Source: Maniola hyperantus
Taxonomy: Eukaryota > Arthropoda > Insecta > Lepidoptera > Nymphalidae
Reading direction: 5' to 3'
NCBI RefSeq assembly: GCF_902806685.2
Contig: NC_048537.1
Coordinates: 9,446,720-9,510,719 of the forward strand
Length of the DNA: 64,000 nucleotides
Position numbers and translations under genes: made by a program. Positions 1-11,935 of this stretch are shown here, one piece after another. Within the stretch, counting starts at the first letter, position 1; each line of letters begins with the position of its first letter. A model generated the notes under the pieces. It had not been told where the DNA came from and ran no database searches. It was given only the letters and a program-made list of their open reading frames with translations.

Positions 1-1737
1 TAATATCACGGTTCAGTACAATTTTCTCAAGAAACAAACCATTATGTAACCTCGGAAAATGGCCTGTTTGTCGCTCGGGCTGACAGGGGTGAACGGTGAA
101 TACACTTGAGAACTGTTGTAGTCTATTAGCTCTTGTCAAGGCGTTTCAGACTCCCAAGTCTCTTCAGTTTTTATTCTCCCTACAGATTGTATCTTAATTA
201 ATAAAATCAGGAATATTCTTATTTTATTTTTAACGCAAATTACAATTTGTGTTAAAAATAAAATTTATTTAAAAATAAAATATTTTCTGTAAGTATTATA
301 GAAATTAAAAAGCATTCAGTTTTGCAAAAAAATATTTGAGGAACTAAAACTTTCCTTAGCCATCAAATATTTCGTTTACTTAACAGAGAAAAAAATAATA
401 CTTCCACCCCCTATCTTATATCTACCTAATCGATAGATGACACTTTAAAGTAAATTTAAAATCTGTTCAAGTAGGTTATTAGGCAGGACAAATGCAGTGA
501 ATTCTATACCTACTTACACAATACATTAATCAGAACGAGTCTACACTGCAGTGCCCTTTTGCAACGCTGATCCACTTTTCTACGGTTGCGAGATTAAAGG
601 GGAGTAACAAAATGAGAAATGGAACGATTTCAGGACGCATTGTTGGCCGGCCGGCCGTTGTCGGATTTATGACAAAGAACAGCCGGATGATTCAATCAGG
701 CCAGTTCTTTAGTTTGTTATATTCATGTTACAGTCGGCATCTATAAGTCTTATTGTTACAAGCTTGTTGTCTTTTTGTATGATTTATTCATCTCGCAGGA
801 CCTCTATAGCGTACGTACAATATAAAAATGCGCCTGTTAGGAAATGAATACGGAGATTTTCTGGGTCGAACATGTAATAGACAATAGCTGCTCGTATATT
901 TTCGTTGCTATTAGACTGATGAAATAATTGTAAGCTCTTTTATAAAGACAATAGGTAAGTATTAATGTAGTTTTACAACTGTATTAAACTTACATTGAAA
1001 ATAGTTATAGTTGATTGTCTTATACCTATGCTTCTTTCTGAACATCTGAAAATACACATACTTTAAATAGAATTAGTTTTTGAGTTAATAAAGAAATAAT
1101 AACCAAGGTAATTAACAAACCCATTACCATAAAAAAAGGTTAGTACCTAATTAATATTGATAAATCCTAAGGTACTAAGAAAAAATCTTTGATATTTGCA
1201 AGGATATGTCACTATGGTTGTTAGGGTAGCAATTGTAAAAATGGCCAATACTTTGGAGTGAAATTACAAATATTATTCAGTACGCGGATGCAATTTACAA
1301 TTTAAATATTCTTAATGTCGACGCGGTGTCGCTCCGGGTAATAGAGGACGCGGCGCGGAGAGCGGCTTCCACTACATCAATCACTCGCGGACACTGCGCC
1401 GGAATATTTCTAATTATTCGCCCATTTGGTCTAACAGTTAACCACACTACACTCTGTGCTACTGGTGCACTTTCAATTTGTGTAGAGGCACAGAATACTA
1501 ACTTAGAGATATGCGTCATGTACCTAATCTGCCAAACCAATGTATGCAAGAACGCATGCGTCTACGCGTAGTACTTATTTATCTATTAATTTAAGATTTA
1601 GATTAAAGTTTACGTAACCTACCTACATCACCACTATTACATCTACCAACTGACTATCAAAAAGAGTACCTACAATAGTACCTATTTAGAATTTTAATTA
1701 ATTTTTTAATTTTAATATTTGAATTTATATTAAAAAA
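1..1737. other. AT-rich non-coding DNA
   Basis: No gene recognised. A GC-richer patch at about 1317-1420 opens short frames on both strands without protein-like features; it could be a conserved non-coding block. Confidence 0.5.
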
Positions 1738-1960
1738 CTAGCTTATTCCCGCGACTCAGTCCGCGTGGACTGCACAAATTTCAAACTCCTATTTTACCCT
1801 TTAGGATTTGTATTTTTAAAAATACTTTGTTAGCGGATATCTACGTCATAATAGCTAGCTGCATGCCAGATTTCAGTCCGATCCGTCCTGTAGTTTGAGC
1901 TGTGCGTTGATAGATCAGTCAGTCAGTCAGCTTTTCAGCAGTTCAGTCAGGGAGAGGATG
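1738..1960 (-). mobile_element. Helitron-like element, minus orientation, with GTCA tetranucleotide run
   Basis: It begins at a CTAG terminus followed by a cgcgactcagtccgcg stem, then the family body (tagcggat...ctacgtcataatagct) and ends near a cagtcagtcagtcagc microsatellite. Same family at 5986-6215 and 20436-20690. Non-coding. Confidence 0.6.
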
Positions 1961-2179
1961 CAAAAGTGTGCGTGCGTTTCAAAGTTTGATGCATGCACTA
2001 TTGCCAACGAACATGAGGCATGCATAATGCACACAGGCATACCTACGTCAAGGTTGTTAGTGCATGCATCTCACGCAAGTTCAATATCAGTGTAGTTAGC
2101 TATCTGGTAGATGACAAAGTAAATAAAATTTAGTTCGAGTTGCTATAAAAAAAGACGCTGCTCAGAGGAGCAATGCATG

Positions 2180-2213
2180 CCTGCAGAGTGGAGTAGAGAC
2201 TCCACTCTGCAGG
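2180..2213. repeat. Perfect 15-bp hairpin
   Basis: cctgcagagtggagt, loop agag, then the exact reverse complement. No T-tract follows, so it is not a terminator-like element. Confidence 0.9.
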
Positions 2214-2283
2214 TGTATGTTAAGCCTTAGATTTCTTGTCTCACGTTTACTCAGATAGTAAGATAGAAAGTACTTAGGTAGTA

Positions 2284-3463
2284 TTTTAAATGGTTCACTA
2301 ATGAATGACAAAAAACGTATGACAAATTATCAGTTCACCAAAAACTTTTGAAAAACTAATCAAATCACAAACGTCGTATACCGCAAACATATCATTTTAC
2401 AAAAGATCATTTGACAAATATTCTATTCACAAATGTTTAACTTTCCAAATTTTTAAAAATTTATTATTTCACCAAATAATTTGTTTTTCAAATTCGCGAT
2501 TTTACAAAATAATAGATGATAAATTTATTATTTGATAAAATAACTAATTAACAAAAAACATACAAAAAGTCTGTTTTGCATACATATGCAAACCCCTATG
2601 CAACGCATCAATAATATCATGGGGCTCCTTTTTTCTGGGTGCGAAAAAAAGAAATAACCCACGAAGGGGATGGCGGGGTCTCAGACCCCGCCATCCTCTT
2701 CTAACCTAACCGTTCCGAGTCGGAGTGGCCCAAGTCCCGAGCTCGCTTCGCTTGCTCTTGATGGTGGGAGCGGGGGTGGATGAGAGAGACCCCCCACCAT
2801 AGTGGTGGACTCTTCTCGTCGACCGGGGCCCGTCAACGGAGCCCCGCTTCGCGGGGCTCCTTTTTTCTGGGTGGTAAAAAAAGAAATAACCCACGAAGGG
2901 GATGGCGGGATCTTACAGACCCCGCCATCCCCTTCTAACCTAACCGTTCCGAGTCGGAGTGCCCCAAGTCCCGAGCTCGCTTCGCTCGCTCTTGATGGTG
3001 GGAGCGGGGGGGATGAGAGAGACCCCCCCACCATAGTGGTGGTCTCTTCTCGTCGACCGGGGCCCATCGACGGAGCGGAGGAGGGGCTCCGTTTTTCTGG
3101 GTTGAAAGAGACCCCCATTATAGTAAGCGGTCTCTTCCGTCGGCCCGGTCGACATATAAAAGATTTGAGTGAATTCTTAAAGTATTTATCAAACAGTTCA
3201 TTTTATCAAACAATTCATTTTATCAAAAAAAAAAGTGCGATATGTGGTTTTACTAATTAACATGATTAAAGAAATCAATTGTTTCTCAAATGATATTTTA
3301 TGAAATAACAATTTGTCTGGTAATTTGTTTTATCAAATGAATTATTTGTAGAAACATAAGTTTTATAACGATCATAAAACGATTCATAATTTTGCCAAAA
3401 TTTGTTTGGGAAATGAAACTTTGTCATTTGTTTTTTGTCAATTGATCGGTCACCATTTTAAAT
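2284..3463. mobile_element. Foldback-like non-autonomous transposon with GC-rich tandem core
   Basis: The ends are inverted copies: attttaaatggttcac at 2282-2298 against the complement of gtcaccattttaaat at the right. The similarity runs inward for 300 bp or more through short repeated words of the ttcaccaaa, tttgacaaa and tttatcaaa type in opposite orientation on each side. The core (2621-3150) is GC-rich and tandemly repeated. Reading frames across the core are by-products of the repeat. Target-site duplication is not resolved. Confidence 0.65.
2621..3150. repeat. GC-rich tandem repeat, about 231-bp unit, 2.3 copies
   Basis: Units start with ggggctcctttttt at 2621 and 2853 and with a variant at 3083 (lengths 232, 230 and a partial). 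Each holds a strong stem (gatggcggggtc / gaccccgccatc) and a gtcgaccggggcc segment. Base composition is far from the AT-rich flanks. Confidence 0.85.
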
Positions 3464-5130
3464 TCTTTGCGTATTTGATATGCCGCAACTTATTTATATC
3501 AAATGTTTACGACGTAATGTGGATTTGTTCAAAGGATTTTACGAATTCCGTTTCGGGGGCGCCTTGAACACGCCGCTTAATTTGCATATGTATAAGACGC
3601 TCACAAGGAATGTAATATTAAAATACGTATGCCTGTACTGTCGCAGCCAACGAAGTTCATTACATGACAAGTTGCGGGATAATAAAGTCGCTTTTTGCAG
3701 GTAGCTCTGTCTTTTATCACATACGCAGTTTTTGTGACAAGGAGCTTTGTGTGTTCATCTATTAAGGTTAATTTGAAGCCGTTGTTCTGCATATTTCGCC
3801 AGGGTTATATTTGTTCACAAACGTTCCTCCGGGAAGAAGAGGCTCGTCTCAAGAGGTACTTCGGCTGAAGAGAGCCCCTTCTTAAGGTGACAAGCCCCGT
3901 CTAATCTCCGTAGCTTAATGCCTTTTACGTCAGTGTATTTAAGCTGTAGTACGCTTTTATCAATGAAAGCTCGTTAATTGCCTAGGTTTTTTTAAACTAA
4001 GGTATATCGCATCTTAGTTTTTATATCTCATCTTAGTTTTTATTGTTTCCCTGTCTTGCTTTATGTAGGAGGTAAATAAACTTGACGAATATAATATAAC
4101 GAAAATATTATGAGTAGCAGTGTGGCTAATTTTATTGTACAAAGTCTCTTAATTCAACTGAATTGAAGATCTAAATCTAGAGCTATCCTTTTTTGCAGGG
4201 AACATTATGAAAGGGAAAGCAGTTACATAATATAGACCTGTCATTTAAGTTTAGTTTAGTTATTGTGTATGTTGTATACAACAGAGATGGCTACGGCCAC
4301 AATAATTAATTTATTATTTATAGTCTGCTAATCCACTTGGCCAGCGCGGTAGACTGTTGGCCAAACCCATCTCATTCTGAACGGAGAACCGTGCTCAGTA
4401 TAGCTAGCTGGCGATGGGCTGATGATGATAATGACCTTATTTATTATTGAGAACTAGTTGATTTATTTTTTGATTTAGTTAATCTTTTTTTCTTTAAAAT
4501 TAGGTAGTTTAAAATATACCTAAATAGAGGGATTTACTTGATCATATTACCTTGTAGATAAATATGCATAGTTATCAATTTAGAAGGAAAATATTTCGGC
4601 GCTCGTTCATTTGGAAATGTAACAAACATTTTATGCGTAACATTTTTTTGTATTAAAGGAATAAGCGCTACCAACACGTCTGCGACACAATGTACGTGTT
4701 TACATGGAATCACAGAATGCTCCCCGCCCGCCTTAGCCACGTCATTTACTGAATTTATTCTTTTATCAGATAATTTCATTATTTTGCTTATTGAGATTGG
4801 CTTATAGTATGAAGACAGTTTTCACAGTAACAGCGATTCCAGATTACCTTTCTTTGCGCATATGCGCTCGTTTTTGTACGCATCTTGTACAAGCGTAGCC
4901 AATAGCCACGCTTATAAGCTCAAGCCGTTTGTTCGTTGGAATCCATTCCATATTTCTACTGACAACAGACGGGCCCATTGGCTCCAGTGATACGCGTCGG
5001 AATTGTACACGAGTGTTTTATTGTGGGGCGAAATGTAGGCGCGTGTGCCACAACTAGCGTAAAAAAACGCCAATCTGTAAAGGCCCTAAAACTTCCGTTT
5101 AAATTAATATATTGATCTGACACAAACATA
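3464..5130. other. Non-coding DNA with a SINE tail
   Basis: Only a truncated tRNA-derived SINE tail (about 4328-4432, tccacttggccagcgcgg...gatgatgat) is recognised. The short frames here lack any family feature. Confidence 0.5.
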
Positions 5131-5290
5131 CATCTGTATTCGCGTAGTGCGGTGCGAGCAGGCGTTATGAATACCTATGTCATGTCGCGGGCATTATCTG
5201 CGAACTGGTAATGTATTCAAATACGTTTCGGGAATCGTGCGCCATACGCAACTGTGTAGCTGTTGCTATTTTATTCTATACTCGTGACAA
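5131..5290. repeat. Local duplicated segment, copy 1
   Basis: Matches 6394-6570 at an offset near 1270 bp, for example gcgttatgaatacctatg, catgtcgc, gcattatc, ggtaatgtattcaaata and a shared 3' portion (ttgctattttattctatac). Copy 2 carries a hairpin in place of the middle. Confidence 0.65.
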
Positions 5291-5435
5291 TACATATAGA
5301 TATTATTGTGAATCTACGATATCCATAGTTTGTAAATAATGAATATTAGATTTATTGCGAAAAACGTTTAACTCAAAAGAAAATATTATTACTAAAACAA
5401 ACACAGATCTATAAGTTCCTTCCTCTCATCCATAC

Positions 5436-5617
5436 TTCTATACTAATATCATAAAGAGGTAAAGTTTGTAAATTTACTTGTAGGGGGTAATCTCTGAAAC
5501 TATAGAACCGATTTTGAAAGCCACATTAGTTTTGAGTAACATAGGCATATTTTATTTCAAAAAAATTAGAGATCCCTATGAAAATTCCTTGCGAAGCCGG
5601 GGCGGGTCGCTAGTATA
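5436..5617 (+). mobile_element. Helitron-like element
   Basis: Starts actaatatcataaagagg and ends gcgaagccggggcgggtcg then CTAG, the hairpin-plus-CTAG end of a Helitron. Related copies at 62899-63374 and 63720-63898. Confidence 0.6.
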
Positions 5618-5932
5618 TGTATAATAACGACTGTAAAGATGAACCGCGTTTCTGAACGTTTCATTACTTAAATGTTTTTTTAATGTAAAAAAACCCTGAG
5701 AAAGCATTATCAGAGTCTGCTTGGGTTGTAGCGTGAGTAAACATAACGTAGAATACCTATAATAGAGCAGGATGCCAGGACCGCCAGATATCGTCAGTAG
5801 CTGATATCTTTAAATTGGCCGTTGGCACAAGCTGGAAAAAGGTGTACTTTTGCTAGCTTGTGCCAACTAAAACTACTCTATCCCATATTTGTTTGTCAGG
5901 AAAAAAGTCGGTAATGTCTGGCAGCACTGGAA

Positions 5933-6297
5933 TCTATCCGAGTTCTATCCGTCATCCGTGAGAACACCAGCAATTATCAACGACACTAGTTTATGCTCGC
6001 GACTTCGTCCGCGTGGACTACACAAATTTCAAACCCCTATTTCACCCCCTTAGGGGTTGAATTCTCTGAAATCCTTTCTTAGCGGATGCCTACGTCATAA
6101 TAGCTATCTGCATGCAAAATTTCAGCCCGATCCGTCCAGTAGTTTGAGCTGTGTGTTGATAGATCAGTCAGTCAGTCAGTAAGTCAGTCACCTTTTCCTT
6201 TTATATATTTAGATAATATGTCATAAGCTACCATGCAAAACAAAAAGGAACGTATTTTCACGGACTCGGATCAGACGCAGTGCGTAACCGCTCTTAG
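5933..6297 (-). mobile_element. MITE (TIR near CTTACTGCGATTACGCACT) split by a Helitron-like element
   Basis: The left part (atccgagttctatccgtcat) and right part (cggactcggatcagacgcag, tgcgtaaccgctcttag) match the intact copy at 52683-52822 in reverse orientation. The left terminus is degenerate. Confidence 0.5.
5986..6215 (-). mobile_element. Helitron-like element inserted in a MITE
   Basis: CTAG terminus then cgcgacttcgtccgcg stem and the family body, ending in a GTCA repeat. It splits a MITE whose halves lie at 5933-5985 and 6216-6297. Confidence 0.65.
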
Positions 6298-6393
6298 CCC
6301 ATAAATTATATAAAAGACTTTTTTAAATTGGATAATAAGTAATTAGTGTTAGATAAAAGAACTCAAAAATTAAAAGCAATCGGGCGGCGTATG

Positions 6394-6570
6394 GCAGTGT
6401 CTGTATTCACGCGGCCGCGCGAGTGGGCGTTATGATATGAATACCTATGACATGTCGCTAGCATTATCAGCGAGTTGGTAATGTATTCAAATATGTATCA
6501 TGCATGGGGCATGATACATATTTGAATAGATTATAGAGGCGTTGTTATTTTATTTCATACGCATGACAGA
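6394..6570. repeat. Local duplicated segment, copy 2, with hairpin insertion
   Basis: Diverged copy of 5131-5290. At 6484-6528 it contains a perfect 20-bp inverted repeat (tattcaaatatgtatcatgc, 5-bp loop, reverse complement), absent from copy 1. Confidence 0.65.
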
Positions 6571-6702
6571 ACACGTAGACCGCATACTCCAGTTTTTGCG
6601 GTACTACAATATTATGGTTAACCTACATTGCTTATTTTTATCATAGTAAATGTTAGGAATTAAAAAATTAACAATTATCACTCCCATCCATCAACTCTCA
6701 TC

Positions 6703-6880
6703 GGCGGTGTTCCTACTAGATTATAACATGGGGTTATTCAAGGGGCGGACCAACGAATTCCTAAAAGGCCGGCAACGCATCGGCGGCTCCTCTGGTGCTG
6801 CAAATGTTCATGGGCGGTAATCACTTAACATCAGGTGACCCGCCTGCTCGTTTGCTCGCTATATCTATTAAAAAAAAATA
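6703..6880 (+). mobile_element. Non-LTR retrotransposon 3' tail
   Basis: Contains ggccggcaacgcatcggcgg, tcatgggcggtaatcactt and catcaggtgacccgcctgct followed by an A-run. This is a very common lepidopteran LINE tail by recall. No ORF remains. Confidence 0.6.
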
Positions 6881-7180
6881 TATCAATAATTTTATATAAA
6901 AAAGAATTCCAAATTAACTCCCAAGAGGTTGTACCTACCTATGGCCAATGATGATGATTATGATTTTGTTTACGAAATAAATATCATCATCATCATTCTT
7001 GGCACTATATCCAATGATATTAGAAGAAAATAGGTAGATACGTTATACGCGGACCGCAAGTGGCACGTTAAAACTAAGCTAATTAGCAAACCTGAGCTCA
7101 GTCGCCCGCTGTCGTCGCGCTATCGACGACGTCGTTGATAGTAATGTGTATTTTGTTTTCGTCTCCCAAAACAACCGAAA

Positions 7181-7257
7181 ATGCCGTCGTGTGTGATGAG
7201 ATTCTGCACAAACTACACAAGCAAGGTTTCCAAAAGTCAAGGAATCACATTTCATTC
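7181..7257 (+). pseudogene. THAP-domain first exon, isolated
   Basis: ATG opens MPSCVMRFCTNYTSKV, then SKSQGITFH, with TC of the next codon before donor GTAAGT. Cys-x4-Cys near the N-terminus followed by GITFH is the start of a C2CH THAP zinc finger, a DNA-binding fold found in P-element-type transposases and domesticated relatives. The remaining CxxH half and later motifs are not found downstream, so this is either the 5' exon of a gene whose other exons I cannot see or a transposon remnant. It keeps both Cys residues and a clean donor. Confidence 0.5.
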
Positions 7258-7544
7258 GTAAGTAAAACTATTTCTTTTATATAATTCGTATTTTTCACTT
7301 ATTTAACAATAACAAACTCGTGCACGTTCGTGTAAAATGCAACTCATTGCAATTTCGACCTTATGTCACATGCCATAAGTACGTATCAAGTTATCGTTGT
7401 ACGTATTTTAAAGTTTCCGATCAAAGAATATAAAATAAACAGATAGGTTTCTTCTGAGTATTGACAATTCAAATAGTGTGCATATTTCCTGTTTTAGGGA
7501 AGGATTTAATTTAATTTAATTTTTATTATTTTTGTTATAGCGGC

Positions 7545-7690
7545 AATAGAAATACATTCTGTGAAAATTTCAACTGTCTACTTATTACGGCTTACGAGAT
7601 ACAGCCCGCTGACAGATGGACGTACAGACAGCGGAGGTTTAGTAATAGGGTCCCGTTGGCACCCCTTGGGCACGGAACCCTAAAAACGAG
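7545..7690 (+). repeat. Dispersed repeat (GGTTCCGT/CGGAACCCTAAAAA family variant)
   Basis: Ends tgggcacggaaccctaaaaa and shares this signature with the copies at 20050-20275 and 18204-18765. Non-coding. Confidence 0.45.
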
Positions 7691-8394
7691 CGGAACCGCG
7701 GGAAAAAGCTAGTTCGTAATATATTAAATACCACAGTATAAGGTTTTTATTTTACTATACAACTACAGTTGTAGGCATAAATCGGCATTAGCCGAAAAGA
7801 CTTCACGGTTTTTTTTTTCTTTGGAGTTTCTAGTATACCGTCTCGTTCCGTCTCTTTTACGCTCGCATTATTAGGCATATATCCGTCCTTCTTCCACTCT
7901 TCTGTGCAGGACGAGGTAGTGCAAAATATAACCGTCTCTTTTTCGTGCGCAACTGAAGCTGAGGTTATTAGTTCACCGTCCTTTACTCTCTGTTGTGTGA
8001 GGTTAAAATACTATCTATGCGTTTATGTGTGTTGAGTCTTTCGGCGCTGACGCAGCGTGCCATTAATAAACATCGAATTTGATATAAGTAACCTATCTAC
8101 CTCTTTTTCTTCTAATATCATTGACTATATCCCGTTGGGAATGTTCCAGTCCATGTGTCCATGTATCTCAGTCTTGTGTACGAAATTGTTTCCATCCGAT
8201 TTCTGGTCCATAAAGCTTTTGTATCCCCAAATAACTCTATGCAACTCAACTTTTATGTATAAATAGATATTCGTCTATCAGGCTATGACGATAATTGACT
8301 CGATCTTCCTTGGTGGTTAACGGCCCGCAGTACATGAACAGAATTATACGAAATAAAGTCACGTAAATATCAAGCAGAGAAGCACAATATAAAT

Positions 8395-8607
8395 TTTATC
8401 GTTCTTCAAATCGGTTCAGAAATTCAAAATATTGGTGACATAAGGTGTATTTTAAGTAGATATAAACTAAAACCTTCCTTTAAGTATGTAAACTACGACA
8501 GTTAAAAAAAGGTCTAAATCGGTTTATTAGTGTTTGATGTAATCGCGGACATACATACATACATACGGACCGAATACTTACTTACCCTCCTTTTTGAGGT
8601 CGGTTAA
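8395..8607 (+). repeat. Dispersed repeat ending gaggtcggttaaaaa
   Basis: LINE-like tail shared with 29590-29792 and 50440-50512. It holds an acatacatacatacatac microsatellite. Confidence 0.5.
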
Positions 8608-8979
8608 AAATAAAAAGTATTCCGAACCATTTGGCTGGTTCGGAAATAAAGCAATTCTATAAATAGAATCTCCTGCGAATGAAGTTTTATAGAGTTTTAT
8701 TTCCAGGTCATTATAAAGTACGTGAAGTGCGCTGGCGCACGTACACTAGAAAAATGACCCCGCCTGGAAGTCACCCTGTCCGCGCTCCAGCGTTCGAAGG
8801 GATATTGATTACTTGTCTGTGAGGAATACAAATGTATCAGGAAACCGTATTCCACCGCTTCTCCAAGCCCATCCTTCGTCCTGACACTGGCATTAAACTT
8901 CATATACCTAGATTAATTAACATCTGAAACCCTATCTTTCCACTCACACTTGCCTAATTATGTGCAATAGTGAATTAGG

Positions 8980-9290
8980 TTTAGCCTAGTAGTTAAGACG
9001 CCTGCCTTCTTTTCGGGAGGTCGGGGGTTCGATCCCGGGCACGCACCACTAACTTTTCGGAGCTATGTGCGTTTTTTTAAAACAATTAAATATTACTTCA
9101 TTTTATTTGAATATTACTTGCTTTAACGGTGAAGGAAAATATCGTGAGGAAACCTGAATTCCGGAGAGTTCTCCATGTTCTCGAAGGTGTGTGAAGTCTG
9201 CCAATCCGCATTGGGCAAGCGTGGCAGACTATGGTCCCTTCTCACTCCGAGAGGCTCAGTAGTGGGCCGGTAATGGGTAGATCATGATTT
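8980..9290 (+). mobile_element. tRNA-derived SINE, family A
   Basis: tRNA-like head with a B-box-like ggttcgatcccgggcacg, then ctaacttttcggagctatg, gtgaggaaacctg and cagcgtggcagact-type body, ending gatcatgat. Further copies lie at about 13311-13610, 20997-21480, 33163-33460, 35462-35745, 40221-40503, 41423-41735 and 58447-58768. Confidence 0.8.
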
Positions 9291-10211
9291 AAAATAAAAG
9301 TAATAAATAGATTATTTAACTTGGATAAGAAGTAACTTACGAATTACGACAAAAATGTATTGTTATCAATTATTTATCTTTTTTTTCGCTGTTTCCATTG
9401 TTCGCACCGGATCTGTATATGACAGCGTTTGCTAATTTTTATTTAAAATCGAATGAAATGCGAAGTATGCCGTATAACTTCTTTATGTAAGTCCAGTTAA
9501 CATTGCACGAGCAATGAGAGAGCCCGCGGCAGCTAACTAGCAGGTGCACGTTGGCAAAGAAAAATGAAATAACGCAAAAAGGAAAAGTCGCCGTGGGGGG
9601 TGGGGTGCAAACCGTTGGGGTGGTTCTTTCGTGGAAAAGCCAGTTTCCTTTAGTGGAAACAGATAACGATCCGCTCCCGACGACAGACGTATACGTAATA
9701 CGTAACTGCACTCACTAAGCATCGATCTACATACTCGGCAGTCGCCTATCAAAGGTATCTAATACAACAGATTTTCTTACGAAGAATGAAAGCGCTTCGG
9801 CACTGTTGTCGTTGTCCCCTACTTTCTTATTTGCAAAAGTGCATAGGAAAATTTATCCTTCAATTCCTATTTTAGATATAAAATTTATTTAGGTAAGGCA
9901 GACGTAATAATAAGAAATATTACAAAGAGTGTATTTTATGGATACAAACATTTTACAATTAAGTATAATTATATCAAACATTTGTGTTAATGTGTTAACA
10001 AAAACAAACTTCGTAGCTTCGTAGATTAATTAGGCAAACTATGAATACGAGGTACTATAGGTACTTACCTAAAGTAACTACAGATATTATAAAGCTCCAG
10101 ATAGGAAAACCTCATACACTCGTATTCCAGAAAGTGAAGATTTTTTTTTGCGCTGGTGTGTTTGATACGTATGTACGTAGCGCTACAGACTATACATAGC
10201 ATCTACAAAGT

Positions 10212-10360
10212 TATAGTACGCGACAGGTCGAGATGGCAATTGGGGAAGGAAACGCCCCACACACCTGATCAGCCCCCGCGCTGACCAGGTGCGGGCGAGC
10301 GCAGGTGACTTGCGGGTGTGCGGGCGTCCCCCCGCCTCATACCCCAATTGCCATCTCGAC
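10212..10360. mobile_element. GC-rich palindromic MITE, copy 1
   Basis: Begins tatagtacgcgacaggtcg and ends in its complement (ccatctcgac...). Terminal arms of about 35 bp flank a GC-rich core with its own inverted repeats. Other copies are at 15676, 17425, 34907, 51771, 53225, 55401, 56313, 56657 and 60728. Confidence 0.8.
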
Positions 10361-10474
10361 TTACCTACTGGAGCGGTGTCTGCGCACTCGAATGTGTGGC
10401 CAACCCTAACTAATATAATTATCTTTTCAGCCTAATCTACTTCGACTAGACTAATAGTATGACGATTTTTCTTA

Positions 10475-10788
10475 CGCAGTGGTAAGCGCTGTGGTCTTAC
10501 AAGTGGGAGATCCCGAGTTCGATTCCCGGCAGAGGTAATTTAGAATTTAGAATTTCTAAATTGTCGCAGGTCTGGTCTGGTGGGGGCTTCGGCCGAGACT
10601 AGTTACCACCCTACCGGCAAAGCTGTACCGCCAAGCGATTTAGAGTTCGGGTACCGTCTAGGTTTATAATAAAACTGTTATATCCCTTCCAAGTTAGCCC
10701 GCTTCTATCTTAGACTGCATCATCACTTACCACCAAGTGAAATCGCAGTCAAGGGGTCAACTTGTATATGAATAAAACAAAAAATGAT
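10475..10788 (+). mobile_element. tRNA-derived SINE, family B
   Basis: Head cgcagtggtaagcgctgtgg and gttcgattcccggc is tRNA-like; the body carries gtcgcaggtctggtctgg and ends near a poly-A-rich tail. A second copy is at 60279-60472. Confidence 0.7.
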
Positions 10789-11301
10789 AATACTAGCCTA
10801 ACACAGAACACCCCCAAGGTCTGTGTAGCCTAATCACATTTAATGTCTAACATAAAAAAACTTTAGTACTACCTATCAATACCTACACTTTGTCACGTAC
10901 CCTCAATAACCTCAGGTACGCATGCCACCCTCACTGCACAATCGTTACGAGTCAGGTACAAATATTGACAGCGGCTTGCTGCCGCTACCACATAATTACT
11001 GCGAGGGTAAGTTTGTTGACTGAAAGCCACTTAAACTGACGCCCTAATGGCTTGTTATTTTGTTAGTTTTCAGACCTAATTATTTTTTATTGAATCGCTA
11101 TTGCTGTAACAACATTTTGCCAGACTACTTTTAAAGATTATTATCCTCTTTAAATACATTTTTGTATGTTACTAAAAGCATAATTATTATAAGTATAAGT
11201 AACTGTTTTTAATGCTACTTAATTCAATCTATATACGTATGAAAATAATATGGTTAAATCCCTAAGTAGTTATTTAATTCAAAGTTTTAATCCATTATCC
11301 A

Positions 11302-11735
11302 TCCATACTAATATTATAAATGCAAAAGTGTCTGTCTGTCTGCTAGCCTTTTACGACCCCTCCGTGCAACCGATTTTGACGAAATTTGGTACAAATATAG
11401 CTTACATCCCGGGGAAGGACATATGCTTTTTGTAGTAGATATGCTGTTATGCCTGCACTGTGGGAACACCCCACATGTCACACTCGTGACCTGCATCTAT
11501 TACATGTGCAATTCGTTCAAATAATATAATATGCACTTTCAAATGTTTAGATGATATCACTACCCATATTAGAAAATACGAAAGTGTGTTGGTTTCTTTG
11601 TCCTTCAATCACGTCGCAACGGAGCAACTGATTGACGTGATTTTCGCATGGCTATAGTTAAAGACCTGTGGAGTGGAATGGGTTACTTTTCATCCCGGAA
11701 AATCAAAGAGTTCCCACGCGAATTTTGAAAATCGA
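11302..11735 (+). mobile_element. Two Helitron-like fragments
   Basis: First fragment: tccatactaatattataaat followed by a gtctgtctgtctg run, truncated near 11440. Second (from 11555): gaaagtgtgttggtttcttt, caatcacgtcgcaacggagc and tcccggaaaatcaaagagtt. A detached 3' end is at about 12315-12350 (tttagtcgcgggcatcagctag). Confidence 0.55.
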
Positions 11736-11935
11736 AATCGAAATTGCCTTGTGAACTTTGTGACCTATATAATATTTCAGTTCGATTAGCTCTTGGACTT
11801 ATGTTTTTTTTGCTGAATCCCGCGCGGTGTCTTATGTATTTTTTGTTTACTGAGCCTTGTATTCAACTTATACTGATCATAGAAAAGATGATATTATTTC
11901 TCCTATGTACAGCAGTACAGGCAGTGTGGCAGTAT

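Noticed and set aside
2681..3260. Long overlapping frames on both strands rich in Arg, Pro and Gly
   Set aside because: They follow the 231-bp GC-rich tandem unit, repeat with it and open on both strands. No protein motif.
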